Shown: positions 37,317 through 45,534 of the stretch, piece by piece | How the letters are laid out: every line of letters begins with the position of its first letter | Numbering within the stretch: the stretch's first letter is position 1 | Position numbers and translations under genes: made by a program | Assembly: GCF_003217235.1 (NCBI RefSeq) | Contig: NZ_QJTF01000001.1 | Span: forward strand, 62,001 to 126,000 | Reading direction: 5' to 3' | DNA: 64,000 bases | Origin: Paramesorhizobium leguminum | GTDB lineage: Bacteria; Pseudomonadota; Alphaproteobacteria; Rhizobiales; Rhizobiaceae | Notes under the pieces: generated by a model | What the model saw: the letters and a program-made list of their open reading frames with translations, nothing else | Told to the model about the DNA's origin: nothing | Databases searched by the model: none

Positions 37317-39167
37317 TTACTCCGCCGGCTCCAGCTCTCCTTCCGCCGCCAAATCCGGCGCCAGTGCGGGTGCCAGCGTCTCCTCCGTCACCTTGTCGAG
37401 CGGCTTCGCCTCGCGGACGGGCTTCGTCAGCGGTTCCGGCGTTACCGGTTTGTTGAAGAGCAGGTGGCGCCCGGCGAGGATGCCTTCGGTTGCCTGAACA
37501 CGTAGGCGAGCCTCGTCTCGCTTGCGGACATCCTCGGTGATCTCGGCGGCCAGGTCTTCGCTCACCCCCAGCGCTTCCAAGGTCTTTTGCCCGAACCTGA
37601 GGCCGGATTCGAAGGTTTCACGCAGCTCGTAATCAACCTCTTTCGCGCGCAATTGCAGCGTATGCTCGCGGTCATAGGAGCGAACGAAAAGCTTCACGTC
37701 GGGAAAGTCCGACTGGATCATGTCGACGATCCGGTTCGTCACTTCCTTCTTCTGCGTTGCGACGGCGACGATCTTGGCCCGCCGGATGCCCGCCGCCTCC
37801 AGCACATCCTTGCGCGTGCCATCGCCGAAATAGATGCGGAAGCCGAATTTGCCGGCGGCGCGGATGCGGTTGGCCGACACGTCGATGACGGTGACGTCGA
37901 TGCCGCCTGCGAGCAATATCTGCGCGGCGATCTGTCCATAACGCGAGAAGCCGATGATCAGCACGTCCGCGCCTGCGCCGTCGAAATTCTCCTCCAGCAC
38001 TTCCTCCTTGTCGACAGCGAGAAAGCGGTTGCCGAGCGCGACGGAAAGGGGGGTGAGCGCCATGGAAATGGTGACCACGGCGACAAGCTCCGAGGCAAGC
38101 GAAGAGGTGATGATCGCCGCGGCGGATGCGGCAGAGAACAGCACGAAGGCGAATTCGCCGCCTTGCGGCAGCAGAAACGCGACGCGAACCGCATCATTAT
38201 GGCTCATGCGGAAGGCCCGGCAAAGAATATAGATGATCGCGACCTTCACCGCCATGAAGATGGGTACAGCCAGAAGAATGGCCTGCCAGTTCTCAATGAC
38301 GACGGTCAGGTTCAGCGACAGGCCGACGGCGACGAAGAACAGTCCGAGCAGAATGCCGCGGAAGGGTTCGATATCGGCTTCCAGCTCATGCCGGTAGGAG
38401 GATTCAGCCAGCAGCACGCCTGCGAGGAAGGCGCCCATCGCCATGGAAAGGCCAACCGACTGCATCAGCATCGCCGCGCCCAGCACGACGAAGAGCGCCG
38501 CCGCGATCATGATCTCGCGCGCACCCGTATTTGCGATGATGCGGAACATCGGATTGAGCACATACCGCCCGGCGATGATGAGCGCCACGACGGCGATAAG
38601 GGCGCCCGCAAGCTCAAACCCGCTTTCCCCCTGCGGGGTCGCGTGCGGCGAAAGCACGGGGATCATCGCCAGGATCGGCACGATGGCCAGATCCTGGAAG
38701 AGCAGGATGGAAAAGGCGCGCTGCCCGTGCTTCCGGTTCGTCTCGGCGCGGTCTTCCAGCACCTGCATGGCAAAGGCGGTGGAGGAGAGCGCCAGTCCGA
38801 AGCCGATGATTGTTGCTGCCTCGAATTCAAGGCCGGCCAGATAGTGGCCGAGATATGTCAAGGCGGTGCCGGTCAGGAGCACCTGCATGAAACCGAGGCC
38901 GAGGATCGAATGCCGGAGCGACCAGAGCCGCGAGGGCTTCAGTTCCAGACCGATGATGAAAAGCAGGAAGACGACGCCCAGCTCGGAAAAGTGCAGGAAG
39001 TTCTGCCCGTCGCTGATCAGTCGCGCCACTGGGCCGATGACGATGCCCGCCGCCAGATAGCCAAGCACTGTCCCAAGCCCCAGTCTTTTGAACAGGGGGG
39101 CAGCGATAATCGAGCCCCCAAGCAATAAGAGCGACTGGAAATAGAGCGTTCCGCCTTCCGCGACCAT
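37317..39167 (-). CDS. Monovalent cation:proton antiporter-2 family protein (KefB/KefC-like)
   Basis: 616 residues from the ATG at 39167 (MVAEGGTLYFQSLLLLGGS), with AGGA six bases upstream. The first about 390 residues form a polytopic Na+/H+ exchanger domain, with GTVLGYLAAGIVIGP and FGLALSSTAFAMQVLED of the CPA2 core. A Rossmann-type RCK/TrkA-N domain follows (DVLIIGFSRYGQIAAQILLA, NAD-binding). This build is that of glutathione-gated potassium efflux systems, which protect against electrophiles, but gating ligands cannot be read from the sequence. The C-terminus is acidic and low in complexity. Confidence 0.93.
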   Translation of the reverse strand: MVAEGGTLYFQSLLLLGGSIIAAPLFKRLGLGTVLGYLAAGIVIGPVARLISDGQNFLHFSELGVVFLLFIIGLELKPSRLWSLRHSILGLGFMQVLLTGTALTYLGHYLAGLEFEAATIIGFGLALSSTAFAMQVLEDRAETNRKHGQRAFSILLFQDLAIVPILAMIPVLSPHATPQGESGFELAGALIAVVALIIAGRYVLNPMFRIIANTGAREIMIAAALFVVLGAAMLMQSVGLSMAMGAFLAGVLLAESSYRHELEADIEPFRGILLGLFFVAVGLSLNLTVVIENWQAILLAVPIFMAVKVAIIYILCRAFRMSHNDAVRVAFLLPQGGEFAFVLFSAASAAAIITSSLASELVAVVTISMALTPLSVALGNRFLAVDKEEVLEENFDGAGADVLIIGFSRYGQIAAQILLAGGIDVTVIDVSANRIRAAGKFGFRIYFGDGTRKDVLEAAGIRRAKIVAVATQKKEVTNRIVDMIQSDFPDVKLFVRSYDREHTLQLRAKEVDYELRETFESGLRFGQKTLEALGVSEDLAAEITEDVRKRDEARLRVQATEGILAGRHLLFNKPVTPEPLTKPVREAKPLDKVTEETLAPALAPDLAAEGELEPAE

Positions 39168-39302
39168 ATGCGATCCTGAATATTGATTTGAAAAGGAATC
39201 TTGGCAATCGCCTTGATGCACCCGATATTGCACCATATAGGATAAAGTGTGGGCGAAATTAATTCCGCCCAAGAATAATTCTTCGCCTTTTTGGTGCGCT
39301 GG

Positions 39303-39355
39303 CAGGTCCAAGAAAAGTGTGAAGCGGCTTTCTCGGGAAAAGCGAGAGCTTTCCC
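39303..39355 (+). repeat. Rhizobial intergenic motif, family H, copy 1
   Basis: TCCAAGAAAAGTGTGAAGCGG followed by TTTCTCGGGAAAAGCGAGAG resembles the copy at 41579-41635 (TCCAGGAAAAGTGCGAAGCG...). Both copies lie just upstream of a start codon on the same strand. Confidence 0.6.
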
Positions 39356-39395
39356 ATCGGACTTGCGAAGAATAAAAAATCCAACCGGAAAAATC

Positions 39396-40739
39396 ATGAA
39401 CATTCAGGCAAACCCCGGACAATTGGCCGAAAAGGCCGCTTCGCTCGTCGAGGCGGCGCGGCGCGCCGGCGCAGATAGCGCTGATGCGGTGGTTCATCGC
39501 TCGCGCTCGACGTCCATCACCGCCCGGATGGGCAAGGTCGAGGAAACGGAGGCCTCCGAAAGCGACGCATTCGCGCTGCGGGTTTTCGTGGGCAGGCGGG
39601 TAGCGAGCATTTCGGCCAATGCCGATGCCGATCCGGCAAGGCTTGCGGAACGCGCCGTTGCCATGGCGAAAGTCTCGCCGGAGGATCCTTATGAGGGCTT
39701 GGCGCTGCGGGAAAACCTTGTCGGCAGCCCGCGCGACCTCGATCTCTTCGATCCGACTGAAGTCAGCGCTGCTCGCTTAAGTGAAAATGCCCTGGCGGCG
39801 GAAGAGGCGGCGTTAGCCGTCAACGGCGTCACCAATTCAGGTGGCGCGTCAAGCTGGGCCGGGCTTGGCGGCATGGTGCTGGTCACCTCGGACGGTTTCA
39901 TGGGCCATTATGAGGCGACCCATTTCGGCATATCGGCGAGCGCCATTGCCGGAACCGGCACAGGGATGGAGCGCGACTATGATTTCACCTCGCGCCAGCA
40001 TTTCTCAGCCCTTGACGATGCCGCCACCATCGGTCGTAAAGCCGGCGAGCGGGCGGTCCGCCGCCTTGGCGCGCGCAAGGTGAAGACCGGCCCCGTCACC
40101 GTGGTGTTCGATCCGCGTGTCGCCCGCGGCATGGCCGGGCATCTGGCGGGCGCGATCAACGGCGCTTCGATTGCCCGTAAGACGAGCTTCCTGAAAGATT
40201 TCATGGGGAAGCAAATCCTGAAAGCCGGTGTCAACGCCACCGATGATCCGCTGCGTGTGCGGGGGCCCGCGTCGAGGCCCTTTGACGGCGAAGGCATCGA
40301 GGGGCAAAAGCTCGTAATGGTGGAGGACGGTGTGCTCAAGCATTGGTTCCTTTCGTCCTCGACCGCGAAGGAGCTTGGCCTGGAGACCAACGGGCGCGGT
40401 GTCCGCTCGGGCTCGACGGTCGTTCCCGCGTCCACCAATTTCGCCATCGAGCCCGGCGAAGCATCGCCGGAAGATTTGATCCGGGACGTCGGCACCGGCT
40501 TTTACGTGACGGAGGTTTTCGGCCAGGGCGTCGATATGGTGACGGGCCAATATAGCCGCGGCGCATCCGGTTTCTGGGTCGAGAATGGCGAGCTTGCCTA
40601 TCCGGTGAGCGAGGTCACCATCGCGTCGAACCTGAAAGACATGTTCCTCAATCTGACGCCTGCAAACGATATCGACCGCAATTTCGGCACCGCCGCGCCG
40701 ACCCTTGTCATAGAAGGCATGACCCTTGCCGGAAGCTGA
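39396..40739 (+). CDS. pmbA: TldD/PmbA family metallopeptidase subunit (TldE/PmbA)
   Basis: 447 residues, the PmbA length. TldD and PmbA form a heteromeric zinc protease known for microcin B17 maturation and for degrading the antitoxin CcdA in E. coli. The N-terminal region ADSADAVVHRSRSTSITARMG and the C-terminal GRGVRSGSTVVPASTNFAIE and FYVTEVFGQGVDMVTGQYSRG are family landmarks. The zinc ligands are in the TldD partner, not present here. Its 3' end overlaps the next gene by 14 bases. Confidence 0.92.
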   Translation: MNIQANPGQLAEKAASLVEAARRAGADSADAVVHRSRSTSITARMGKVEETEASESDAFALRVFVGRRVASISANADADPARLAERAVAMAKVSPEDPYEGLALRENLVGSPRDLDLFDPTEVSAARLSENALAAEEAALAVNGVTNSGGASSWAGLGGMVLVTSDGFMGHYEATHFGISASAIAGTGTGMERDYDFTSRQHFSALDDAATIGRKAGERAVRRLGARKVKTGPVTVVFDPRVARGMAGHLAGAINGASIARKTSFLKDFMGKQILKAGVNATDDPLRVRGPASRPFDGEGIEGQKLVMVEDGVLKHWFLSSSTAKELGLETNGRGVRSGSTVVPASTNFAIEPGEASPEDLIRDVGTGFYVTEVFGQGVDMVTGQYSRGASGFWVENGELAYPVSEVTIASNLKDMFLNLTPANDIDRNFGTAAPTLVIEGMTLAGS

Positions 40740-41547
40740 GAAAGCAGTTGAGACACTCGCTTCACCCGAAGCCGAGCTGGCGCTGGTTCGTAGCGTTGCG
40801 GAGGAAGCCGGGCGCATCGCCATGCGCTATTTCGGCCAGAGCCCGGAGGTTTGGCTGAAGGAAGGCCAGTCGCCGGTGAGCGAGGCCGACATGGCCATCG
40901 ATGCCTTTTTGAAGGATGCGCTTCTATCGGCGCGCCCCGATTATGGCTGGATTTCGGAAGAAACCCTTGATGATCGCGCCGTAGCGGCGCGTAAACGTTT
41001 CTTCGTGGTCGACCCCATCGACGGTACCCGCGCCTTTATCGCCGGTGACGATCGCTGGTGTATCAGCATCGGCATTGTCGAGGACGGCAGCCCGCTGGCC
41101 GGCGTTCTGGAGTGTCCCGCGCGCGGCGAAATGATCGAGGCAAGCCTTGGCGGCGGCGCGCGCCAGAACGGCGATACCATAAGCGTTGCCCTTTCCGATC
41201 CAGGAAGCCCGCTGAAAATTTCCATGGCGCGTCAGGCCTTGGCGCTCATGCCGGAGACTTTCCGCGCTCGCGTGGAGCCTTACCCTTACGTGCCCTCGCT
41301 CGCTTACCGTCTCGCCATGGTGGCGCGCGGCGAGGTCGATGGAACTTTTGTGCGGCCAAACTCCCATGATTGGGATTTGGCCGCCGCCGATCTTATATTG
41401 GCCGAAGCAGGCGGCGCGGTCGTCACCACGGATGGGAGACGGCTCATCTATGGCGGCCCTACCCGCAAACAGGGCGCGCTTGTGGCCGGAAGCGGCATTT
41501 TGCTCGACGAAATGTTGGGTGTTGTGGCGCAAACCGCGTTCGGCTAA
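40726..41547 (+). CDS. Inositol monophosphatase-family phosphatase (CysQ-like)
   Basis: 273 residues. I accept the TTG at 40726 because GAAGG lies about eight bases upstream and there is no nearby ATG. The metal-binding signatures of the IMPase superfamily are present: EE in WISEETLDD, DPIDGTRAFI and WDLAAADLILAEAGG. Members act on 3'(2'),5'-bisphosphate nucleotides, inositol phosphates or fructose bisphosphate; the genomic context in Hyphomicrobiales favours a 3'(2'),5'-bisphosphate nucleotidase but this is not proven. It overlaps pmbA by 14 bases. Confidence 0.87.
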   Translation: MPEAEKAVETLASPEAELALVRSVAEEAGRIAMRYFGQSPEVWLKEGQSPVSEADMAIDAFLKDALLSARPDYGWISEETLDDRAVAARKRFFVVDPIDGTRAFIAGDDRWCISIGIVEDGSPLAGVLECPARGEMIEASLGGGARQNGDTISVALSDPGSPLKISMARQALALMPETFRARVEPYPYVPSLAYRLAMVARGEVDGTFVRPNSHDWDLAAADLILAEAGGAVVTTDGRRLIYGGPTRKQGALVAGSGILLDEMLGVVAQTAFG

Positions 41548-41578
41548 TCATGCCGCAACAGTACATTCAGTTAAAGTA

Positions 41579-41635
41579 AGTCCAGGAAAAGTGCGAAGCG
41601 GTTTTCCGTCCGGATTTACGAAAAAGCAAAGAAAT
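41579..41635 (+). repeat. Rhizobial intergenic motif, family H, copy 2
   Basis: TCCAGGAAAAGTGCGAAGCG, then TTTTCCGTCCGGATTTACG and AAAAAGCAAAG. It ends about 15 bases before the DUF4170 start codon, so it is probably part of that gene's leader. Confidence 0.65.
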
Positions 41636-41649
41636 GGGATTTTGGGATC

Positions 41650-41919
41650 ATGAGCACGGACGGCGAAGGCAAGAAACAGTTGCTTCATCTGGTATTCGGC
41701 GGAGAATTGAAGAGCCTGTCCGGCATGGAGTTTCGTGATCTCGATCAGCTCGATGTCGTAGGCATCTACCCGGATTATGATTCGGCCAAGGCTGCTTGGA
41801 TGGCAAAGGCTCAAGCGACCGTCGACAACGCGCATATGCGCTATTTCATCGTGCATCTGCACCGCCTGCTTGGCCCCGCCACGGCTGCCGTCGCGGCTGC
41901 CTCGGGCAAAGCGGTTTGA
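41650..41919 (+). CDS. DUF4170 domain-containing protein (89 residues)
   Basis: A short soluble protein with the pattern KKQLLHLVFGGELKSL, LDQLDVVGIYPDYDSAKAAW and NAHMRYFIVHLHRLL, which I recognise as DUF4170. It is conserved in Hyphomicrobiales at this spot between the CysQ-like phosphatase and the DUF374 acyltransferase-like gene, which suggests a link with lipid A-Kdo assembly. Its biochemical role is unknown. Confidence 0.83.
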   Translation: MSTDGEGKKQLLHLVFGGELKSLSGMEFRDLDQLDVVGIYPDYDSAKAAWMAKAQATVDNAHMRYFIVHLHRLLGPATAAVAAASGKAV

Positions 41920-41945
41920 CGGGTCCGCTTCCCCCGGCGGAAACG

Positions 41946-42716
41946 ATGGTGGAAAACGCTAAAACCGCGCCTCCAGGGCCGCGAAAACAGAGCGCGGCCA
42001 AAGCTGTCTGGCGCAGTATACGTGGCCCTCTGGCGCGCTCCGATATGGTGCGGACGGCGCTGGTGCGGCTGATTTCCGCCTATCTGAAATTCGTCCATGC
42101 CACCAATCCGCGTCTTCCCGGCTCGCAGGACCCGCGTGAGCTTCAGCGCGATTATCATCCGATGATCGTCACCTGCTGGCATGGCCAGCATCTGATGGCG
42201 CCGTTTCTGCGGCCCGACGGGATGGACCTGGTCGCTATGTTCTCGCGCAGCGCTGACGCGGAACTCAATGCCCGTGTCGGCGAACGGCTCGGACTTGAGA
42301 CCGTGCGCGGCTCCGGCGGGCGCGGCTCGCGCAGCCGCTTGGAGAAAGGCGGAGCGCGGGCGCTGCTTGCATTGAAGAATGCGTTGCGGCAGGGAAAATC
42401 GACCGCCATCATCGCCGATATCGCCCATGGCAAGGCGCGTGAAGCAGGCCAGGGTGTCATTCTGTTGGGCAAACTGTCGGGCCGCCCCATCGTGCCGATA
42501 GGTTATGCCTTTTCCCGGCGCAAGATATTGGAAAAAAGCTGGGACAAAACCGCCATCCCGCTGCCTTTCGGCAGGTCTGTCGTGGTTTCATGTGAGCCCG
42601 TGCTCGTACCCATGGATGCCGATGACGCCATGCTGGAACTCAAGCGGAACGAACTGACCGAAAAGCTCAACGCCGTGACGGCGGAGGCCTACATGCGCCT
42701 GGAGCAGGCCAAATGA
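41946..42716 (+). CDS. DUF374 lysophospholipid acyltransferase-like protein
   Basis: 256 residues from the ATG at 41946. The acyltransferase-like core starts with MIVTCWHGQHLMAPFLRP, where CWHGQ takes the place of the usual HxxxxD motif, and continues with FSRSADAELNARVGERLG, ADIAHGKAREAGQGVILLGK and GRPIVPIGYAF. DUF374 proteins resemble LpxL-type lipid A acyltransferases. Its ATGA overlap with waaA and the downstream lpxK support a role in lipid A modification. Chain-length specificity cannot be inferred. Confidence 0.87.
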   Translation: MVENAKTAPPGPRKQSAAKAVWRSIRGPLARSDMVRTALVRLISAYLKFVHATNPRLPGSQDPRELQRDYHPMIVTCWHGQHLMAPFLRPDGMDLVAMFSRSADAELNARVGERLGLETVRGSGGRGSRSRLEKGGARALLALKNALRQGKSTAIIADIAHGKAREAGQGVILLGKLSGRPIVPIGYAFSRRKILEKSWDKTAIPLPFGRSVVVSCEPVLVPMDADDAMLELKRNELTEKLNAVTAEAYMRLEQAK

Positions 42717-44032
42717 GCGAACGGTGGGCCCGCACGATCCTCACCGCCTATCGCTGGGCTGGAGCCGCTGCCTATCCCGCCGTCGGCGCCTATGTTGCGT
42801 TCCGCGCCTCGCGCGGCAAGGAGGACCATGCCCGTCGCCGCGAGCGCTATGGCAAGGCAAGCGTCCAGCGTCCTCAAGGGCCTCTGGTCTGGGTGCATGC
42901 GGCAAGCGTCGGTGAGACCACGGCGATCATTCCGCTTATCGAGCGCATCGCAGCCATGGGCATTCATGTGGTGCTCACGACAGGCACGGTGACCTCCGCC
43001 CGGCTTGTTGAAGAGCGCTTGCAGGGACGGGTGATCCATCAATATGTGCCGCTCGATTTACGCCCGGCGGTCAACCGGTTCCTGAACCATTGGCATCCGG
43101 ATCTGGCTGTGATCTGCGAATCCGAGATTTGGCCGATGACGATTTTGCAGCTGGGTGCGCGCCGCGTGCCTCAGGTGCTGGTCAACGGGCGGCTTTCCGA
43201 CCGCTCCTTCGCCGCCTGGACAAAGCGCGCCTCGCTGGCTGAGGCTCTGCTCGAAAACCTCTCGCTCGTGGTGGCGCAATCGGAGGTGGATGGCGAACGC
43301 TTCCGCGCGCTCGGCGCCCGCCCGGTGGTCGTCTCTGGCAATCTGAAGGTCGATACCAGCGCCCCGCCCGCCGATGATAATTTGGTCGCGTCCCTGCGGG
43401 AGCAAATTGGGCGGCGCAAGACATGGGCGGCGATCTCCACGCACGAAGGCGAGGAGGAAATCGCCGTCGAAGTGCATGAAATGCTCAAGACCCGCCATAA
43501 GGATATCCTGACGATCATCGTTCCGCGCCATCCCGACCGCGCGGCGGCGCTCGAGACGATGATGACCGCGCGTGGCTTTGCTGTGGCCCGCAGGAGCCGC
43601 AACGATCCAATCACGCCGGAAACCAATGTCTTCCTCGGCGATACGATCGGCGAGATGGGGCTTTATTTGCGTCTCACCGAGATTGCCTTTGTCGGCAAAT
43701 CGCTTACCGGCGAGGGAGGGCAGAACCCCTTGGAACCGGCCATGCTGGGCACCGCCATTCTCTCGGGCCGCAACGTCCAGAATTTCCGCGATTCCTATCA
43801 GCGGCTGATCAAGAATGGCGGCGCAAGGCTCGTCCGGGACCGCGACATGCTGGCGGGCGCGGTCAACTTCCTCTTCAACAACGAGGCGCAGCGCCAGGAT
43901 ATGATCGCCGCAGCCGCCCGCACCGTAGGCGATATGCGCGGCTCGCTCGAGCGCACATTGGTTGCCCTTGAGCCTTTCATCCAGCCGCTGATGGTCCAGG
44001 CGCAACTGGAGTATGATCCCAAAAAGTTGTAG
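42713..44032 (+). CDS. waaA: Kdo transferase WaaA (KdtA)
   Basis: 439 residues. It transfers 3-deoxy-D-manno-octulosonic acid from CMP-Kdo to lipid IVA at the inner membrane. Family motifs include VWVHAASVGETTAIIPLIER, SEIWPMTILQLGARRVPQVLVNGRL (in parts) and GKSLTGEGGQNPLEPAMLG, the GT-B sugar-nucleotide site. An N-terminal hydrophobic anchor segment (YRWAGAAAYPAVGAYVAF) is present. The ATG overlaps the DUF374 stop. The final residues DPKKL and the stop TAG are encoded by the adjoining family A repeat, so the C-terminus is repeat-derived. Confidence 0.95.
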   Translation: MSERWARTILTAYRWAGAAAYPAVGAYVAFRASRGKEDHARRRERYGKASVQRPQGPLVWVHAASVGETTAIIPLIERIAAMGIHVVLTTGTVTSARLVEERLQGRVIHQYVPLDLRPAVNRFLNHWHPDLAVICESEIWPMTILQLGARRVPQVLVNGRLSDRSFAAWTKRASLAEALLENLSLVVAQSEVDGERFRALGARPVVVSGNLKVDTSAPPADDNLVASLREQIGRRKTWAAISTHEGEEEIAVEVHEMLKTRHKDILTIIVPRHPDRAAALETMMTARGFAVARRSRNDPITPETNVFLGDTIGEMGLYLRLTEIAFVGKSLTGEGGQNPLEPAMLGTAILSGRNVQNFRDSYQRLIKNGGARLVRDRDMLAGAVNFLFNNEAQRQDMIAAAARTVGDMRGSLERTLVALEPFIQPLMVQAQLEYDPKKL

Positions 44033-44178
44033 ACTTTTTGGATAAGATCATACGGCTAGAACAAGGTATGATCCTAAAAAGTTGTAGACTTTTTGGATAA
44101 GATCATACGGCTAAAACAAGGTATGATCCCAAAAAGTTGTAGACTTTTTGGATAAGATCATACGGCTAAAACAAAGGG
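44015..44178 (+). repeat. Three tandem copies of family A
   Basis: Three near-identical units of about 54 bases begin near 44015, 44067 and 44123; each contains AAAAAGTTGTAGACTTTTTGG and ATAAGATCATACGGCTA. The first supplies the waaA stop codon. The high identity between units suggests recent amplification. Confidence 0.9.
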
Positions 44179-44179
44179 T

Positions 44180-44221
44180 TAGAGCAGGATGCCTGATTCA
44201 GCTAAATTGCATCCTGCTCTA
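44180..44221. repeat. Family G hairpin
   Basis: TTAGAGCAGGATGC pairs with GCATCCTGCTCTAA around a GATTCAGCTAAATT loop. It directly follows the triple family A array, as a sister copy does at 55917-55961. It could terminate the waaA transcript or stabilise it before lpxK. Confidence 0.85.
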
Positions 44222-44241
44222 ACCGGAACACAGGATCCGCG

Positions 44242-45264
44242 ATGAGCGAGGCCCCAGCCTTCTGGTGGAAAAAGCCGGACTGGCGCGCCTTGGCGCTCTC
44301 GCCGCTTTCCGCCCTTTATGGCGCCGTTGCCCGGCGCAGGCTGCTGCACGCCGTCCCGCCTGAAATGCCGGCGCCGGTGCTCTGCATCGGCAATTTCACC
44401 GTGGGCGGCGCCGGCAAGACGCCAACGGCGATTGCCCTTGCCAAGGCGGCGCAGGCGCTGGGGCTTACGCCCGGCATCGTCTCGCGCGGCTACGGCGGCG
44501 CATTTTCCGGCGTCCACCGCGTTGATCCCTCCAATGACACCGCCACGCTCACCGGCGACGAACCCTTGCTGCTCGCCCGCCACGCGCCGGTGGCGGTTTC
44601 CGTTGATCGCGCCGCCGCCGCCAGGCTTTTAATCAGCGAGGGATGCGATTTCCTGATCATGGATGACGGCTTCCAGAGCGCCAGGCTATATATCGACTAT
44701 GCGCTGCTCGTTGTGGATACGACCCGCGGCATCGGCAATGGCCGGGTCATCCCGGCGGGGCCACTCCGTGCGCCGCTCGCCGACCAATTGCGCAAGGCCG
44801 ACGCGCTTCTGAAAATAGGCGCGGGCAACGCCGCCGCCGAAGTATTTCAGCAAGCCGCGAAAATCGGCAAGCCGGCTTACACCGCGCGGCTCGGCCCAAG
44901 CTCGACAGCCAGGATTTCCGGCAGGCGCTTTCTGGCTTTCGCCGGCATCGGCAATCCGGACAAGTTCTTTGCCAGCCTCGGCGAAATGGGCGGCGTTCCG
45001 GCCTTGACCCGCAGCTTTTCCGATCACCATCCTTATACGCAGGATGAGATCGGCGAACTGATGCAAACTGCCGCTGCCGGCGATCTGGAGCTGGTGACTA
45101 CGGCCAAGGACCATGTTCGCCTTGTCACAGCCCCCGGCACGCCTCAACGATTTTTGGATAAGCTCCGCGTTATCGATATCGAATTGGTTTTCGATCAGTC
45201 TGATATCACAGGGCGGATTATCGAGGCGGCGCGGGAACGCTACCACCAGCGTATAAAGGGCTGA
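44242..45264 (+). CDS. lpxK: Tetraacyldisaccharide 4'-kinase LpxK
   Basis: 340 residues. It phosphorylates the 4' position of the lipid A disaccharide to give lipid IVA, the acceptor for WaaA. The P-loop is CIGNFTVGGAGKTPTAIAL, followed by GIVSRGYGG and the DDGFQ motif FLIMDDGFQSARL. An N-terminal membrane-associated helix region is normal. It lies 20 bases after the family G hairpin and ends exactly where the convergent DUF2093 gene ends. Confidence 0.95.
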   Translation: MSEAPAFWWKKPDWRALALSPLSALYGAVARRRLLHAVPPEMPAPVLCIGNFTVGGAGKTPTAIALAKAAQALGLTPGIVSRGYGGAFSGVHRVDPSNDTATLTGDEPLLLARHAPVAVSVDRAAAARLLISEGCDFLIMDDGFQSARLYIDYALLVVDTTRGIGNGRVIPAGPLRAPLADQLRKADALLKIGAGNAAAEVFQQAAKIGKPAYTARLGPSSTARISGRRFLAFAGIGNPDKFFASLGEMGGVPALTRSFSDHHPYTQDEIGELMQTAAAGDLELVTTAKDHVRLVTAPGTPQRFLDKLRVIDIELVFDQSDITGRIIEAARERYHQRIKG

Positions 45265-45501
45265 TCAGCCCTTGTTCCGCTTTCGCAATTCCGGATTGCA
45301 CTCCAGCTCGCGCTGGTATGAAATCACGCCATCGGCATAAGGTTCCTGGCGCGCGACGCTCCAATATTTCAGCTCGTCCAGCGGAATCCGTTCGGCTGTC
45401 ACGGCGCAGACGACATAGGCGCCGGGGCTGAGAACTTGAAAGTCGCCATCGAGATAACGCAGCCGCGCTTCCTGGGAACGTGGACCTTCAAATCTGTTCA
45501 T
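45265..45501 (-). CDS. DUF2093 domain-containing protein (78 residues)
   Basis: The small soluble protein contains EARLRYLDGDFQVLSPGAYV and CAVTAERIPLDELKYWSV, the DUF2093 pattern, and is conserved next to lpxK and mutL in Hyphomicrobiales. The short RYLDGDF...CAVTG-like layout resembles a zinc-ribbon remnant, but only two cysteines are present. Its stop codon is adjacent to that of lpxK with no gap. Function unknown. Confidence 0.85.
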   Translation of the reverse strand: MNRFEGPRSQEARLRYLDGDFQVLSPGAYVVCAVTAERIPLDELKYWSVARQEPYADGVISYQRELECNPELRKRNKG

Positions 45502-45534
45502 TGTTTTTCGTTGCCTCTTTATTCTGTTTATCAG

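Noticed and set aside
37587..39128. 513-codon plus-strand frame opposite the antiporter gene
   Set aside because: It is antisense to a well-conserved membrane protein, His/Asp/Arg-rich and without a recognisable domain.
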